From Gluconacetobacter entanii (GTDB lineage: Bacteria; Pseudomonadota; Alphaproteobacteria; Acetobacterales; Acetobacteraceae): a DNA stretch of 64,000 nucleotides. Under the pieces are notes generated by a model. That model was not told the origin of the DNA and searched no databases. It was given only the letters and a program-made list of their open reading frames with translations. A program made the position numbers and the translations under genes. Of this stretch, positions 36,614-45,531 are shown piece after piece. Each line of letters starts with the position of its first letter. The stretch's first letter is position 1. Location: positions 107,987 through 171,986 of the forward strand of contig NZ_NKUF01000003.1 of the NCBI RefSeq assembly GCF_003206495.1, written 5' to 3'.

Positions 36614-38086
36614 ATGAATGATACGGTAGGACGCACCCAGACACGGGGTGCCGGGCTGTTTGCGACATATGACGTGCCATCGTCCTTTTGCGAACTGATG
36701 AACCGTGCCGACCTTGCCACTCCCGGCCTGCGCTGCGTGCGTGACCGGCTGGCGCATTTCGACCTCGATGAACTGCGCCGTCGCACCGCAGCGGTGGAGG
36801 CGCAGCTTTACCGCCTTGGCATCACCTTTACCGTCTATACCGACAACCAGGCCATCGACCGCATCCTGCCCTTCGACGTGGTGCCCCGCGTCCTGACGGC
36901 GGCGGAATGGGACCATGTGGAACGCGGCGTGCGCCAGCGCGTGCAGGCGATCAACCTGTTCCTGTGGGACATCTACCATGACCGCCATATCCTGCGTGAC
37001 GGGATCATCCCGTCGGAAATGGTGCTGGGCAACGCCAATTACTGCGACGCGATGGTGGGGCTTGACGTGCCAGGCGGGGTCTATGTCCATGTCAACGGCA
37101 CCGACCTCGTGCGTGATCCGGCCGGGCGTTTCCTGATCCTCGAAGATAATGCCCGCACGCCGTCGGGTGTGTCCTATGTCATTGAAAACCGGCATATGAT
37201 GCTGCGCATGATGCCGGACCTTGCCTCCGGGCTGGATATCCGCCCGGTTGACGAATACGGCCTGCGCCTGCACCGCGCGCTGGCGGAGACCGCGCCCGAT
37301 GGCGTGGCCGACCCGCAGGTCGTGCTGCTGTCGCCGGGCATCTATAACGCCGCGTATTTCGAACATGTCTTCCTTGCGCGTGAAATGGGCATCCCGCTGG
37401 TGGAGGGGCGCGACCTCGTGGTGGTCGAGGGCCGCGTCTTCATGCGCACGGTCGCCGGCCTGTCGCCGGTCCATACAATCTATCGCCGCCTGAATGATGA
37501 TTTCCTCGACCCGCAGGTCTTCAATCCCGACAGCCTGCTGGGCGTGCCGGGACTGGTGGACGCCTATCGCCGGGGGAACGTCACCATTGCCAACGCCATC
37601 GGGACGGGCGTTGCCGATGACAAGGCGGTCTATGCCTACATGCCGCGCATCATCCGCTACTATCTGGACCAGGACCCGATCCTTGACAATGTGGAGACCC
37701 ATATCTGTGCGGAGAAGGCGGGACTGGACTACACGCTGGCGAATCTGGACCAACTGGTGGTCAAGCCGGTCGGGGAATCCGGTGGGTATGGCCTGCTGAT
37801 CGGCCCGCACGCCACCTTGGCCGAGCTTGAGGATTTCCGTGCGCGCCTGCAGGCCGATCCCGCGAATTACATCAGCCAGCCCGTCATCAACCTGTCGGTC
37901 TCCCCCACGCTGTGCCCGGCGGGGCTGGAGGCGCGACATGTTGACCTGCGGCCCTTCGCCGTGACGGGCAAGGAGACATGGGTGCTGCCCGGTGGCCTGT
38001 CGCGCGTGGCGCTGCGCAAGGGATCGCTGGTGGTCAACTCCTCCCAGGGGGGTGGGTCAAAGGACACATGGGTGCTTGCGTCATGA
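36614..38086 (+). CDS. Circularly permuted ATP-grasp type 2 protein (COG2308)
   Basis: 490 residues. Recognised by FTVYTDNQAIDRILPFDVVPRVL, FLWDIYHDRHIL, FLILEDNARTPSGVSYVIENRHMM and, near the C-terminus, VVKPVGESGGYGLLIG. ATP-grasp enzymes join a carboxylate to an amine. This permuted form is predicted to be a peptide ligase but has no known product. Its stop overlaps the alpha-E gene start by four bases, so the two are translated together. The transglutaminase gene reads in the other direction from the same intergenic region. Confidence 0.96.
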   Translation: MNDTVGRTQTRGAGLFATYDVPSSFCELMNRADLATPGLRCVRDRLAHFDLDELRRRTAAVEAQLYRLGITFTVYTDNQAIDRILPFDVVPRVLTAAEWDHVERGVRQRVQAINLFLWDIYHDRHILRDGIIPSEMVLGNANYCDAMVGLDVPGGVYVHVNGTDLVRDPAGRFLILEDNARTPSGVSYVIENRHMMLRMMPDLASGLDIRPVDEYGLRLHRALAETAPDGVADPQVVLLSPGIYNAAYFEHVFLAREMGIPLVEGRDLVVVEGRVFMRTVAGLSPVHTIYRRLNDDFLDPQVFNPDSLLGVPGLVDAYRRGNVTIANAIGTGVADDKAVYAYMPRIIRYYLDQDPILDNVETHICAEKAGLDYTLANLDQLVVKPVGESGGYGLLIGPHATLAELEDFRARLQADPANYISQPVINLSVSPTLCPAGLEARHVDLRPFAVTGKETWVLPGGLSRVALRKGSLVVNSSQGGGSKDTWVLAS

Positions 38087-39111
38087 CAAATCTTTCGGTT
38101 TTTCCCACGCCCGTCCTGCCAGGGCTGCATAACCTGCTGTCACGTTATGCCGAGAGCATGACATGGATGGCGCGTTATATGGAGCGCATCGAAAACCTTG
38201 CCCGCCTGATCGAGGTCACGGGCACCTTTGTCCGCCCGCGCAATGGCCATGCGGGATGGGATTCCGTGCTGCAGATCAACGCGGACGAAGCCCGGTTCTT
38301 CGCCATGCATGAACAGGCATCGGAACATGCGGTGGTGGGGTTCTATATCACCGAACGCGACAATCCCGGCTCCATCGCCGGGATGGCGCATGCGGTGCGC
38401 GAAAATGCCCGCGCGCTGCGGCCGCTGATTTCCACCGAAATGTGGATGCACCTCAACGTCTTTACGCAATGGGTGCGTGACCTGACGCCGACCGACATCC
38501 GTGCGGGCAGCCTGTCTGGCATCTGCACGCGCCTGAAACAGGAATGCCAGACCCATTTCGGCATTACCGAAGGCACGCTGTACCGCGATCAGGCGTGGCT
38601 GTTCTATGTCCTTGGCAAGCACCTTGAGCGCGCGGACCAGATCACCCGCCTGCTGGACATCAAATACCACACGCTGCTGCCGCGTGGGGCGGATGTCGGG
38701 TCGGACATTGATATCAGCCAGTGGACCTCCGTCCTGCGGTCGGCCGCGGCCTACCACGCATTCCGCCGTGTGCTGCCATCGGGGATGACGCCGGTGAACA
38801 TCGTGGGGTTCCTGCTCAAGAATGACGGGTTCCCGCGCTCGCTATCCACCAGCCTGCGTCAGGTCCATTCCGCGCTGGGCCTGCTGGCGGGGGAATACCG
38901 CCTGCGCCATGGCAGCCACATCCTTGAACGGGTGGAGGAGTTGCGCGTGACCCTGGCGGAACAGACCGCCGAGGAGATCATCAGTCGCGGCCTGCATGAA
39001 TACATGGAATGGATCCAGTGCCAGTTGCGCCAGATCCAGGAGGAAATCGTGCAGGCGTACTGGCCCGCGGCCCCCATGCCGGTCGGCATGGCGCAGGGGC
39101 AGGCGCAGTAA
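38083..39111 (+). CDS. Alpha-E domain-containing protein (COG2307)
   Basis: 342 residues, mostly helical. Marks of the family: LSRYAESMTWMARYMERIENLARLIEV, GITEGTLYRDQAWLFYVLGKHLERADQITRLLDIKYHTLLPRG, LERVEELRVTLAEQTAEEII. The function is unknown. It always occurs with the COG2308 ATP-grasp protein, as here by a four-base ATGA overlap that fixes the start at 38083. It may be a partner subunit or a substrate of the ligase. Confidence 0.96.
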   Translation: MTNLSVFPTPVLPGLHNLLSRYAESMTWMARYMERIENLARLIEVTGTFVRPRNGHAGWDSVLQINADEARFFAMHEQASEHAVVGFYITERDNPGSIAGMAHAVRENARALRPLISTEMWMHLNVFTQWVRDLTPTDIRAGSLSGICTRLKQECQTHFGITEGTLYRDQAWLFYVLGKHLERADQITRLLDIKYHTLLPRGADVGSDIDISQWTSVLRSAAAYHAFRRVLPSGMTPVNIVGFLLKNDGFPRSLSTSLRQVHSALGLLAGEYRLRHGSHILERVEELRVTLAEQTAEEIISRGLHEYMEWIQCQLRQIQEEIVQAYWPAAPMPVGMAQGQAQ

Positions 39112-39120
39112 CCCCGGCGG

Positions 39121-39163
39121 GACGCCGCCTTTCTTGGAAAAAAGGCGGCGCCCAAAAAACTTT
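39121..39163 (+). repeat. Dispersed palindromic repeat, partial copy E
   Basis: Only the GC-rich hairpin (GACGCCGCCTTTCTTGG, then AAAAAAGGCGGCG) and the right outer arm CCCAAAAAACTTT remain. It lies between the alpha-E stop and the converging c-di-GMP gene. Confidence 0.65.
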
Positions 39164-39183
39164 GATCCGTTATCCAGTTCCCC

Positions 39184-41703
39184 TCAGGTCGGGGCGATTT
39201 CCTTGGGCGTATAGCTGGCAAGCCATGTGATGAGGTCTTCGGAGGCGAGGGGCTTGGAGAACATGTAGCCCTGCAGCACATCGCAATCCATGTTGACGAG
39301 GATCTGGCGCTGTTCCTCGTGCTCCACCCCTTCGGCCACCACGGTCATGCCAAGGCTCTGGCCAATGCGGATCACCGCAGTGACGACCGAGCGGACCTTG
39401 TCCACGGTTTCCAGTCCGTTCATGAAGCTGCGGTCGATCTTCACCTCGTTGACCGGCAGGCCCGCAAGGTTCGACAGGCTGGAGAACCCGGTCCCGAAAT
39501 CGTCCATCGACATGCCCACCCCCAGTTCACGCAGCGCCTGCGCGGCCTTGATGGTGCGGTCATAGTTGTCGATCATCGTGCTTTCGGTGATTTCCACCAT
39601 CAGGCGTGCCGGCGGGATTCCCGTTTCCTCCAGCACTTCGGCCACGAATTCGGGCAGTTTCTCATCGCGGAAATGCAGCGGCGACAGGTTGACCGACACG
39701 GTGGGAATGTCGATCCCGTTGCGGATCCATTCGGCCATCTGGCGGCATGCCGCGCGCATCGACCACTTGCCGATTGCCTCAATCTGTCCGGTTTCCTCCG
39801 CCACGGCAATGAAGCGCGCGGGCGAGATGAAGCCCAGCGTCGGGTCGTTCCAGCGCGACAGGGCCTCCACCCCGTACATCTTGCCCGTGCGGGCATGCAC
39901 CTGTGGCTGATAGACAAGGCGTAGCCGGTCATGGGCGATCGCATCGCGCAGCGCCGCCGCAAGGATCAGACGATCGGTCGCCTGCTGGTTCATCTTGGGG
40001 CTGAAGAAGCAGTAATTGCCCCCGCCATGCGCCTTTGCCTGGAACATCGCCGTTTCGGCATGCTTGAGCAGCGTCTCCCCCGTCTCGCCATTTTCGGGAT
40101 AGACACTGATCCCGATGCTGGCGGAAAATGTGACGGAGACATCACCCACCTGCATCGGCTGTGACAGCAGGCGCAGGATCATGTCCGACAGGGATGATGC
40201 ATGCTGCTGGATGCCGCTGGTGATGATCGTGAACTGGTCCCCGCCAGAGCGCACGATGGTGTCGTCAATGCCGATCGCATCGCGCAGTTGCGTCGCGATG
40301 TAGGAAATCAGGTCGTCGCCCGCCGCATGGCCGAACACGTCATTGATGTTCTTGAAATTATCCAGCCCCAGCGACAGCAGCATGAAATTGCCGCGCGTGG
40401 GACGGCGCAGCATCTTGTCGAGGTGCTGGCGCAGCCACAGCCGGTTCGGCAGGCCCGTCAGCGTATCGAAATGCGACAGCTTGGCGATATGTTCCTTCGC
40501 CTCGTACCGTTCCAGCGCCAGCGTGCACAGATGCAGGCTGGCATTGACGGCCTTCTGGCACCAGGCCTGCGGCTGGCGCTTGGTGCGGAAATACAGGGTG
40601 AACACCCCGGCCACCCGGCCACCACGCAGCACGATGGGCGTGGCCCATGCGGCGCGGATGCCATTGCGCATCGCCGCCGAACGCAGCGTCAGCCATTTGG
40701 GGTCGATCTCGATATCGGGGGAGGTGATGCTCTTGCCGGTATAGGCGGCGACCCCGCTGCTGCCGACATCCGGCCCGATTTCCAGGGAATCGAACAGTTC
40801 GACAAGCGACATCGGCAGGCTGGCGCGGCCCACGCATTTCAGCTTGGAATTGTTGTCCACCGTAAAGATGGCGGGCATCACGTCGAGGCCGTTGTTTTCG
40901 ATGCGGCGGCAGATGAAATCCATGATCTCGCGCAGGCTGAGATCGCTGGAGATCGCCTCGAGCGCATCGCGCTGCAGCGTCTCGAGGAAGTGGTTTTCCG
41001 TGATGTCCGTCAGCACGACGACGATGTTCTCGATATCGCCGTGGTCCTCGAACACCGGGTTCATCGTGGCCGAAACCCAGATGTCGCGCCCGTTCTTGTG
41101 CCGCGCGCGGATGTCGAGGTTGAACCCCTTGTCATTCTGCGCGCCGCTATGAAGCTGGTTCAGCGTGCTGATGTCCGTCGTGTCCCCCGCAAGGATGACC
41201 GACAGCCCATGGCCGATGACGTGGCTGGGTTCATAGCCGAACATGTCGGTAAAGGCGCGGTTGACGTAGATCAGCCGGAATTCGGGATCGAGGATGACCA
41301 CGCCACGGTCGGTTTCGCGTACCACGAGCGAGAGCAGGCGGATCTTCTCGCGGTCCGCCACCTCCTGCGAGATGTCGCGGATCAGCGCCATGTAGCCGAT
41401 CTTGCCACTGACGGAGGTGCGCGACAGCGACAGTTCCGCCCAGAAACTGGTGCCGTCGAAGCGTTCCACCTGCACTTCGCGCGAGGTGCCGACGATCTTG
41501 TTGATGCCGGTGTCGCGGTTATGCTTGATCAGGTCGTCGTGGGATGAGCGGATCTTGCGCGGGACCAGCACGTTGACGTTGCGGCCCAGGACATCCGCGC
41601 GCGTGCAGTTCCACAGCCGTTCGGCCGCGCTGTTGAAGAATGTGACCGTGTTGGTCTCATCAATAAGGACGACCCCCAGAATGGTCTGTTCAAGGGCAGG
41701 CCA
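39184..41703 (-). CDS. PAS-PAS-GAF-GGDEF-EAL c-di-GMP phosphodiesterase, N-terminal frame broken
   Basis: The EAL domain (last ~260 residues) keeps GVEALSRW, SVNLSPLHFRDE, EITEST and DDFGTGFSSL, so it should cleave c-di-GMP. The GGDEF domain has GGDQF and is probably not a cyclase. A GAF domain and two PAS domains come first. The first PAS (ALEQTILGVVLIDETNTV, FFNSAAERLW, NVNVLVPRKIRSSHDDLIKHNRDTG, GTSREV) resembles the heme PAS of Komagataeibacter PDEA1, including the conserved His-Asp. The frame is open up to 41703, where TGA stops it, and it has no normal start. The nearest start is a GTG at 41571. The ATGs at 41753 and 41771 are in another frame; one extra C in GCCCTT (about 41690-41695) would restore it. 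It may be a pseudogene start or a sequence error. Confidence 0.85.
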   Translation of the reverse strand, partial: WPALEQTILGVVLIDETNTVTFFNSAAERLWNCTRADVLGRNVNVLVPRKIRSSHDDLIKHNRDTGINKIVGTSREVQVERFDGTSFWAELSLSRTSVSGKIGYMALIRDISQEVADREKIRLLSLVVRETDRGVVILDPEFRLIYVNRAFTDMFGYEPSHVIGHGLSVILAGDTTDISTLNQLHSGAQNDKGFNLDIRARHKNGRDIWVSATMNPVFEDHGDIENIVVVLTDITENHFLETLQRDALEAISSDLSLREIMDFICRRIENNGLDVMPAIFTVDNNSKLKCVGRASLPMSLVELFDSLEIGPDVGSSGVAAYTGKSITSPDIEIDPKWLTLRSAAMRNGIRAAWATPIVLRGGRVAGVFTLYFRTKRQPQAWCQKAVNASLHLCTLALERYEAKEHIAKLSHFDTLTGLPNRLWLRQHLDKMLRRPTRGNFMLLSLGLDNFKNINDVFGHAAGDDLISYIATQLRDAIGIDDTIVRSGGDQFTIITSGIQQHASSLSDMILRLLSQPMQVGDVSVTFSASIGISVYPENGETGETLLKHAETAMFQAKAHGGGNYCFFSPKMNQQATDRLILAAALRDAIAHDRLRLVYQPQVHARTGKMYGVEALSRWNDPTLGFISPARFIAVAEETGQIEAIGKWSMRAACRQMAEWIRNGIDIPTVSVNLSPLHFRDEKLPEFVAEVLEETGIPPARLMVEITESTMIDNYDRTIKAAQALRELGVGMSMDDFGTGFSSLSNLAGLPVNEVKIDRSFMNGLETVDKVRSVVTAVIRIGQSLGMTVVAEGVEHEEQRQILVNMDCDVLQGYMFSKPLASEDLITWLASYTPKEIAPT

Positions 41704-41771
41704 TCATGGGTCCGTATCCAGGTCGCAGGACCCGACCCGGCACGGACGGTCATGGTGCTGTAAAAGGCCAA

Positions 41772-42340
41772 TAAGATACTGATTGCCGTAAAGCGGCATC
41801 CAACAGTCTGATTTTGTCATGGCACCAGAAGTAGACTTGTAAATTCGTGAAATAATATCAAAAACTTATGATCTGCTTTATAAGTTTAAAAAAGCTTAAT
41901 AAGTGTTCCGGGCAGATTAAATCACAATCTTGTGACGCTGTTACATCATGTCCTGAATATCCTGCTGCACATGGCCGGGACATGACCGCACGATGCCTGC
42001 GGACAGGACGGGCATGTCATGGATGGGCGGCAGTCTTGTGGGATATTTTCTGCCTGTCCCGATCGTGTATGTGGGGCAGCGTGAAATATGAACACCTGTA
42101 AGATCAATGCGGTAGGTGCATATCAGACATAAGAAAATTGGTACCGGAAAAGTCCTGTTTCCTGCATCCCCAATGGCATTGCGCCGCAAAGCGAAGTGGC
42201 GATGGCCTGCCATTGCGCGCGATTCGATACGGGACCGCAAACAGCGCCGCCCGCGTTTTCCATACGGTTGGCTACCCTGCGGATGGATCGTGCGGCCCGA
42301 TGGCGGACTGGGGCAGGGAAGGCGTCGCACAATTACGGGG
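41772..42340. other. Gene-free region upstream of the c-di-GMP gene
   Basis: About 570 bases. The part at 41780-41940 is AT-rich and likely contains the promoter of the c-di-GMP gene. Open frames on both strands in the rest have an unlikely composition and no start signals. Nothing else is recognised. Confidence 0.4.
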
Positions 42341-42385
42341 AAGGTCTTGGTGACGCTTTTTTAAAAGCTTCAAAAACGCCGCCGT
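42341..42385 (+). repeat. Dispersed palindromic repeat, partial copy F
   Basis: AAGGTCTTGGTGACGCTTTTTT, then AAAAGCTTC and AAAAACGCCGCCG, are the left outer arm, a degenerate first hairpin and the left half of the GC hairpin. The right part is lost. It lies 100 bases from tRNA-Gln. Confidence 0.55.
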
Positions 42386-42485
42386 CCTGATGAGGAGGCA
42401 GCCTGCGGTCAGCATGATCCGGCCATGGCAGGCAGGGCGCGTATCCCCGATCCTGCGGGGGATATTCATTTCATGGAAAACCGGC

Positions 42486-42560
42486 TGGCTGGGGCGGGAG
42501 GATTCGAACCTCCGCATGGCGGAATCAAAATCCGCTGCCTTACCGCTTGGCTACGCCCCA
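42486..42560 (-). tRNA. tRNA-Gln (UUG anticodon)
   Basis: On the minus strand: acceptor TGGGGCG/CGCCCCA, anticodon loop TTTTGAT (anticodon TTG, reading CAA), T loop TTCGAAT, encoded CCA. Class I with a short variable loop. Confidence 0.97.
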
Positions 42561-42667
42561 ATCGTTACGACCGATTCGTCAGTGCTGTCGCCCTTCTAGA
42601 GCGCGAAGCGGGTTCGCGTAAAGGGGCAACAGCATACATCCACAGGAAAGGCGTTTCAGGAGCGGTT

Positions 42668-43324
42668 TCAGACAGACGGTTCCAGCGGCAGGTCCACGCT
42701 GGGATCCGTGGAGAAATCCTGTCCGCCCAGACCGCCAAGGCCTTCCGCCGCGCCTGCGGCCTTCGCCCCACCGGGCAGCGCGCTGAAACGCAGCGCCTTG
42801 TCGAGCGCCTTGTCCAGCGTGGCCATGGTGGTGCCCATGTCCATGCTGTCATCCTTGTCCCATGCGCGCAGCGTCACGGTCCATGCCCCCAGCAGCGCCT
42901 GCACGCGCAGCGCTCCCGCCAGTCCGCCGACCTCAAGGCCCGCGGCGCTGAGCATCCATTTCATGCTCTCGACCGTCGCCCCACCCAGCAGCAGCGCCAG
43001 TGGCGGATCGAACGGCAGCGCGCGCAGCGCGGCACGCACACCGGCGCGGTACTGCTGGAACACGTCGATGCGCCGCATCAGCAGGTCAAACAGCTTTTCA
43101 CGCGGCGTACCGGTTGACCCGTCATCCACCAGCGCGGCCTCGTCCGCAAGCCGGCCCAGCGTCAGCAGGATATTCGCCTTGAACGGAAAGCGCTTGCGCG
43201 CGACATCCAGACTCAGTCCCGCATCGCGTGCGGCATCGACAACCGTCAGTCGCCGCCAGCCATAAAGGGCGGCACGCTCCATCGCGGAGCGGAGAAGGGC
43301 ATCGTCAAACTGGTCGTTGTCCAT
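42668..43324 (-). CDS. TetR-like transcriptional regulator
   Basis: 218 residues. The N-terminal ALLRSAMERAALYGWRRLTVVDAARDAGLSLDVARKRFP is a TetR-type HTH, with KANILLTLGRLADEAAL as the linker helix. The helical C-terminal domain (YRAGVRAALRALPFDPPLALLLGG, MKWMLSAAG) also resembles COQ9-type folds, so a role in ubiquinone synthesis cannot be excluded. The target is unknown. The ATG at 43324 or an in-frame start at 43369 is possible. The gene follows proC by about 125 bases on the same strand. Confidence 0.8.
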   Translation of the reverse strand: MDNDQFDDALLRSAMERAALYGWRRLTVVDAARDAGLSLDVARKRFPFKANILLTLGRLADEAALVDDGSTGTPREKLFDLLMRRIDVFQQYRAGVRAALRALPFDPPLALLLGGATVESMKWMLSAAGLEVGGLAGALRVQALLGAWTVTLRAWDKDDSMDMGTTMATLDKALDKALRFSALPGGAKAAGAAEGLGGLGGQDFSTDPSVDLPLEPSV

Positions 43325-43448
43325 GGAAATTACGATCTTCCGGATGTCTTGTTTGCCAGGGCGCGCCATGTCCGCACGGTACGGGCCGGACGCCGGTTTG
43401 AAATGGCGAAAGGTTCCGCCGGGTTGCCGTCGTTATATTGCGCGTGTC

Positions 43449-44279
43449 TCAGGATGCAAGTTCACGCGCCCGCTGGCTTGCCGCCCGGATCGCCGCGCGC
43501 AGCGTGGCGGGCCATGCGTCCGGGGCCATCAGCACCGACAGCGCCTGCGCCGTGGTGCCATTGGGGCTGGTGACATTGCGGCGCAACTGTTCCGCGTCGA
43601 GTCCGCTGCGCTGCATCAGTACGCCCGCTCCCGAAACCGTCTGGCGCGCGATCTGGCGGGCAAGGGCAGGGGGCAGTCCCCCTTCTACGCCGGCCTGTTC
43701 CAGAAGTTCCGCAAGCAGGAAGATGTAGGCCGGACCACTGCCGGAGATCGCGGTCACGACGTCGATTTCGTCTTCACGTTCGACCCAGGCGGTCTGGCCG
43801 ATCGCCGACAGGACACGGTCGCACAGGCTGCGCTGCGCCGCCGTGGCGCAGGGCGGGGCATAGGAGACGGTCATGCCTTCGCCCACCGCCGCCGGGGTGT
43901 TGGGCATCGCGCGGATGACCACGGGTTGCGCCCCGGCGGGCATGTGGGCGCGCAGGGCGTCCGTCAGGCCGCCCACCGTCCTGCCCGCCAGCACCGACAG
44001 CACCGGTGCGTGCGTGGCGAACGGCGCGATGGCGGCGATTGCCGCCGCCACCTTCTGCGGTTTCATGGCCAGCACGATCAGGCCGGGGCGGAAATCCGCC
44101 GGCAGCTCCGCCACGTCACGGACGAGGCGGTGCGGCGCGGGCAGCGTGTCGCGATGCCGATCGACGACGACGGAAGGGGCCAGCCCCTCCGCCAGCCATC
44201 CCTCCAGCATCGCACCGCCCATCTTCCCGCATCCCACCAGCAGGACCGGCGGAAGCGAAGGGGCCTGCGCGTCCGCCAT
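43449..44279 (-). CDS. proC: Pyrroline-5-carboxylate reductase
   Basis: 276 residues, the family length. LLVGCGKMGGAMLEGWL is the NADPH-binding motif near residue 12, and the C-terminal part has AISGSGPAYIFLLAELLEQAGV and VTSPNGTTAQAL. It reduces pyrroline-5-carboxylate to proline, the last step of proline synthesis. proA is 12 kb away in the window. The ATG at 44279 overlaps the YbjN stop by one base, so the pair is translated together. Confidence 0.97.
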   Translation of the reverse strand: MADAQAPSLPPVLLVGCGKMGGAMLEGWLAEGLAPSVVVDRHRDTLPAPHRLVRDVAELPADFRPGLIVLAMKPQKVAAAIAAIAPFATHAPVLSVLAGRTVGGLTDALRAHMPAGAQPVVIRAMPNTPAAVGEGMTVSYAPPCATAAQRSLCDRVLSAIGQTAWVEREDEIDVVTAISGSGPAYIFLLAELLEQAGVEGGLPPALARQIARQTVSGAGVLMQRSGLDAEQLRRNVTSPNGTTAQALSVLMAPDAWPATLRAAIRAASQRARELAS

Positions 44280-44782
44280 CACGCCATTCCCGCGCAGTCG
44301 AGCATCGCCGCCTCGAGCGCCTCGGCCGGGGACTTGCCCCCCCACAGCACGAACTGGAACGCGGGATAGAAACGCTCACACTCCGTCAGGGCGATGTCGA
44401 TCATGTCCTCGAGGCTTTCGACCGAAGCACCCGGCGCGCCGCGCAGCAGCACCGCATGGCGGAACAGGGGCATGCCATTGTCGAGGTCCATGCCGAAATG
44501 CCCGATCCACAGGCGTTCGTTCGCCAGCGCGACCAGTTCGAACAGGTTGCGCCTCTGTGCATGCGGCACCTTCAGGTCGAAGGTGCAGGTGAAATGCATC
44601 GCACTGACTTCGCGCGACCAGGAGAAGAACAGGCCGTAATCGCACCATTTGCCCGGTGCCTCGGCCGCCATTTCCGAATCATTGCGCCGGTCGAATGCCC
44701 ATTCATACCCGCCGACGATCTGTTCCATCAGATCGAGCGGGTTGGAGTCCTTGGGCGTTGTCGTGAAATTCAAGGCAGGCAT
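44279..44782 (-). CDS. YbjN domain-containing protein
   Basis: 167 residues. Marks are GKWCDYGLFFSWSREVSAMHFTCTFDLKVP and LVALANERLWIGHFGMDLDNGMPLFRHAVLLRG, typical of the YbjN/T3SS-chaperone-like fold. In alphaproteobacteria it is commonly located before proC, as here. The role is unknown; a chaperone or regulatory partner is likely from the fold. The start at 44782 is chosen; the longer frame from 44890 includes improbable residues. Confidence 0.9.
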   Translation of the reverse strand: MPALNFTTTPKDSNPLDLMEQIVGGYEWAFDRRNDSEMAAEAPGKWCDYGLFFSWSREVSAMHFTCTFDLKVPHAQRRNLFELVALANERLWIGHFGMDLDNGMPLFRHAVLLRGAPGASVESLEDMIDIALTECERFYPAFQFVLWGGKSPAEALEAAMLDCAGMA

Positions 44783-45031
44783 TGTGGGACTCCCCGAAGC
44801 CGTCGTGGAGGGAATCCGGCATCTCTGCTGGATCCCGAGCGTCTGCAACCCGTCCCCCGCCACAATGGAAGCGCGGGGACGTCTTTTCACCCTATTGCCG
44901 GTATGGGCGTGGTGGCAAGCCTGTGACGACGCGGCGGCGTGTGCATGGCCGGGCGCATGGCCCGTGGGGAACCGCCGCGCGGGGCCGCGCCGCCCGCGAT
45001 GGCGCGTACCACGTCGGATGGCCGGTCGCTC

Positions 45032-45325
45032 TCAGCCGCGATAGGAGGTGGCGGCGGGCGTGGTCATGCTGGCTTCGAGGTCGGCGACACGGGTTTCAAG
45101 GGTCGCGACCCGCTTTTCCATGGCTTCCTGTGCGATTCGCGCGCGGGTCGCCATTTCACGCACGACCTCGAATTCGTCGCGACGGACAAGGTTCAGGTTG
45201 GCCAGCGCCTCGTCAACGCGGGCGCGGACCATGGCGCCGATTTCCTCGCGCACGCCGGAGAGGGCGGAAAAGGCACCGCCGGCAACACCGGCAAGATCAT
45301 CAAAAATGCGTGGTCTGGCGGACAT
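45032..45325 (-). CDS. ubiK: Ubiquinone biosynthesis accessory factor UbiK (BMFP/YqiC family)
   Basis: 97 residues. A membrane-fusogenic N-terminus (FDDLAGVAGGAFSALSGVREEIGAMVRARVDEAL) is followed by a long coiled coil (EAMEKRVATLETRVADLEA). This is the UbiK/BMFP pattern. UbiK helps ubiquinone synthesis, probably as part of the Ubi complex. It stands alone, with the YbjN gene starting 249 bases away (to the left) on the same strand. Confidence 0.93.
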   Translation of the reverse strand: MSARPRIFDDLAGVAGGAFSALSGVREEIGAMVRARVDEALANLNLVRRDEFEVVREMATRARIAQEAMEKRVATLETRVADLEASMTTPAATSYRG

Positions 45326-45531
45326 CGCGCGTAACTCCTAAGGCATGGGCCGGATGGGTGGGGCACGCCGGGTCGCGGCGTGCAGGGCACAAGTATAGAC
45401 CCATACCCGCCGCGAAGTCATCCGTGCGCCATGGCGGCGGGGAACGCGCCATGCCGACATGGGGGGTGTCTTTGTTGCGGTTTGTGGCATGGTGTCGCGG
45501 TGTTCGCGGGCATATGGGATTTTGTGGTTCA

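Noticed and set aside
41941..42330. A 129-codon minus-strand frame
   Set aside because: The composition is mixed and there is no start signal. It lies in the gap before tRNA-Gln and shows no domain.
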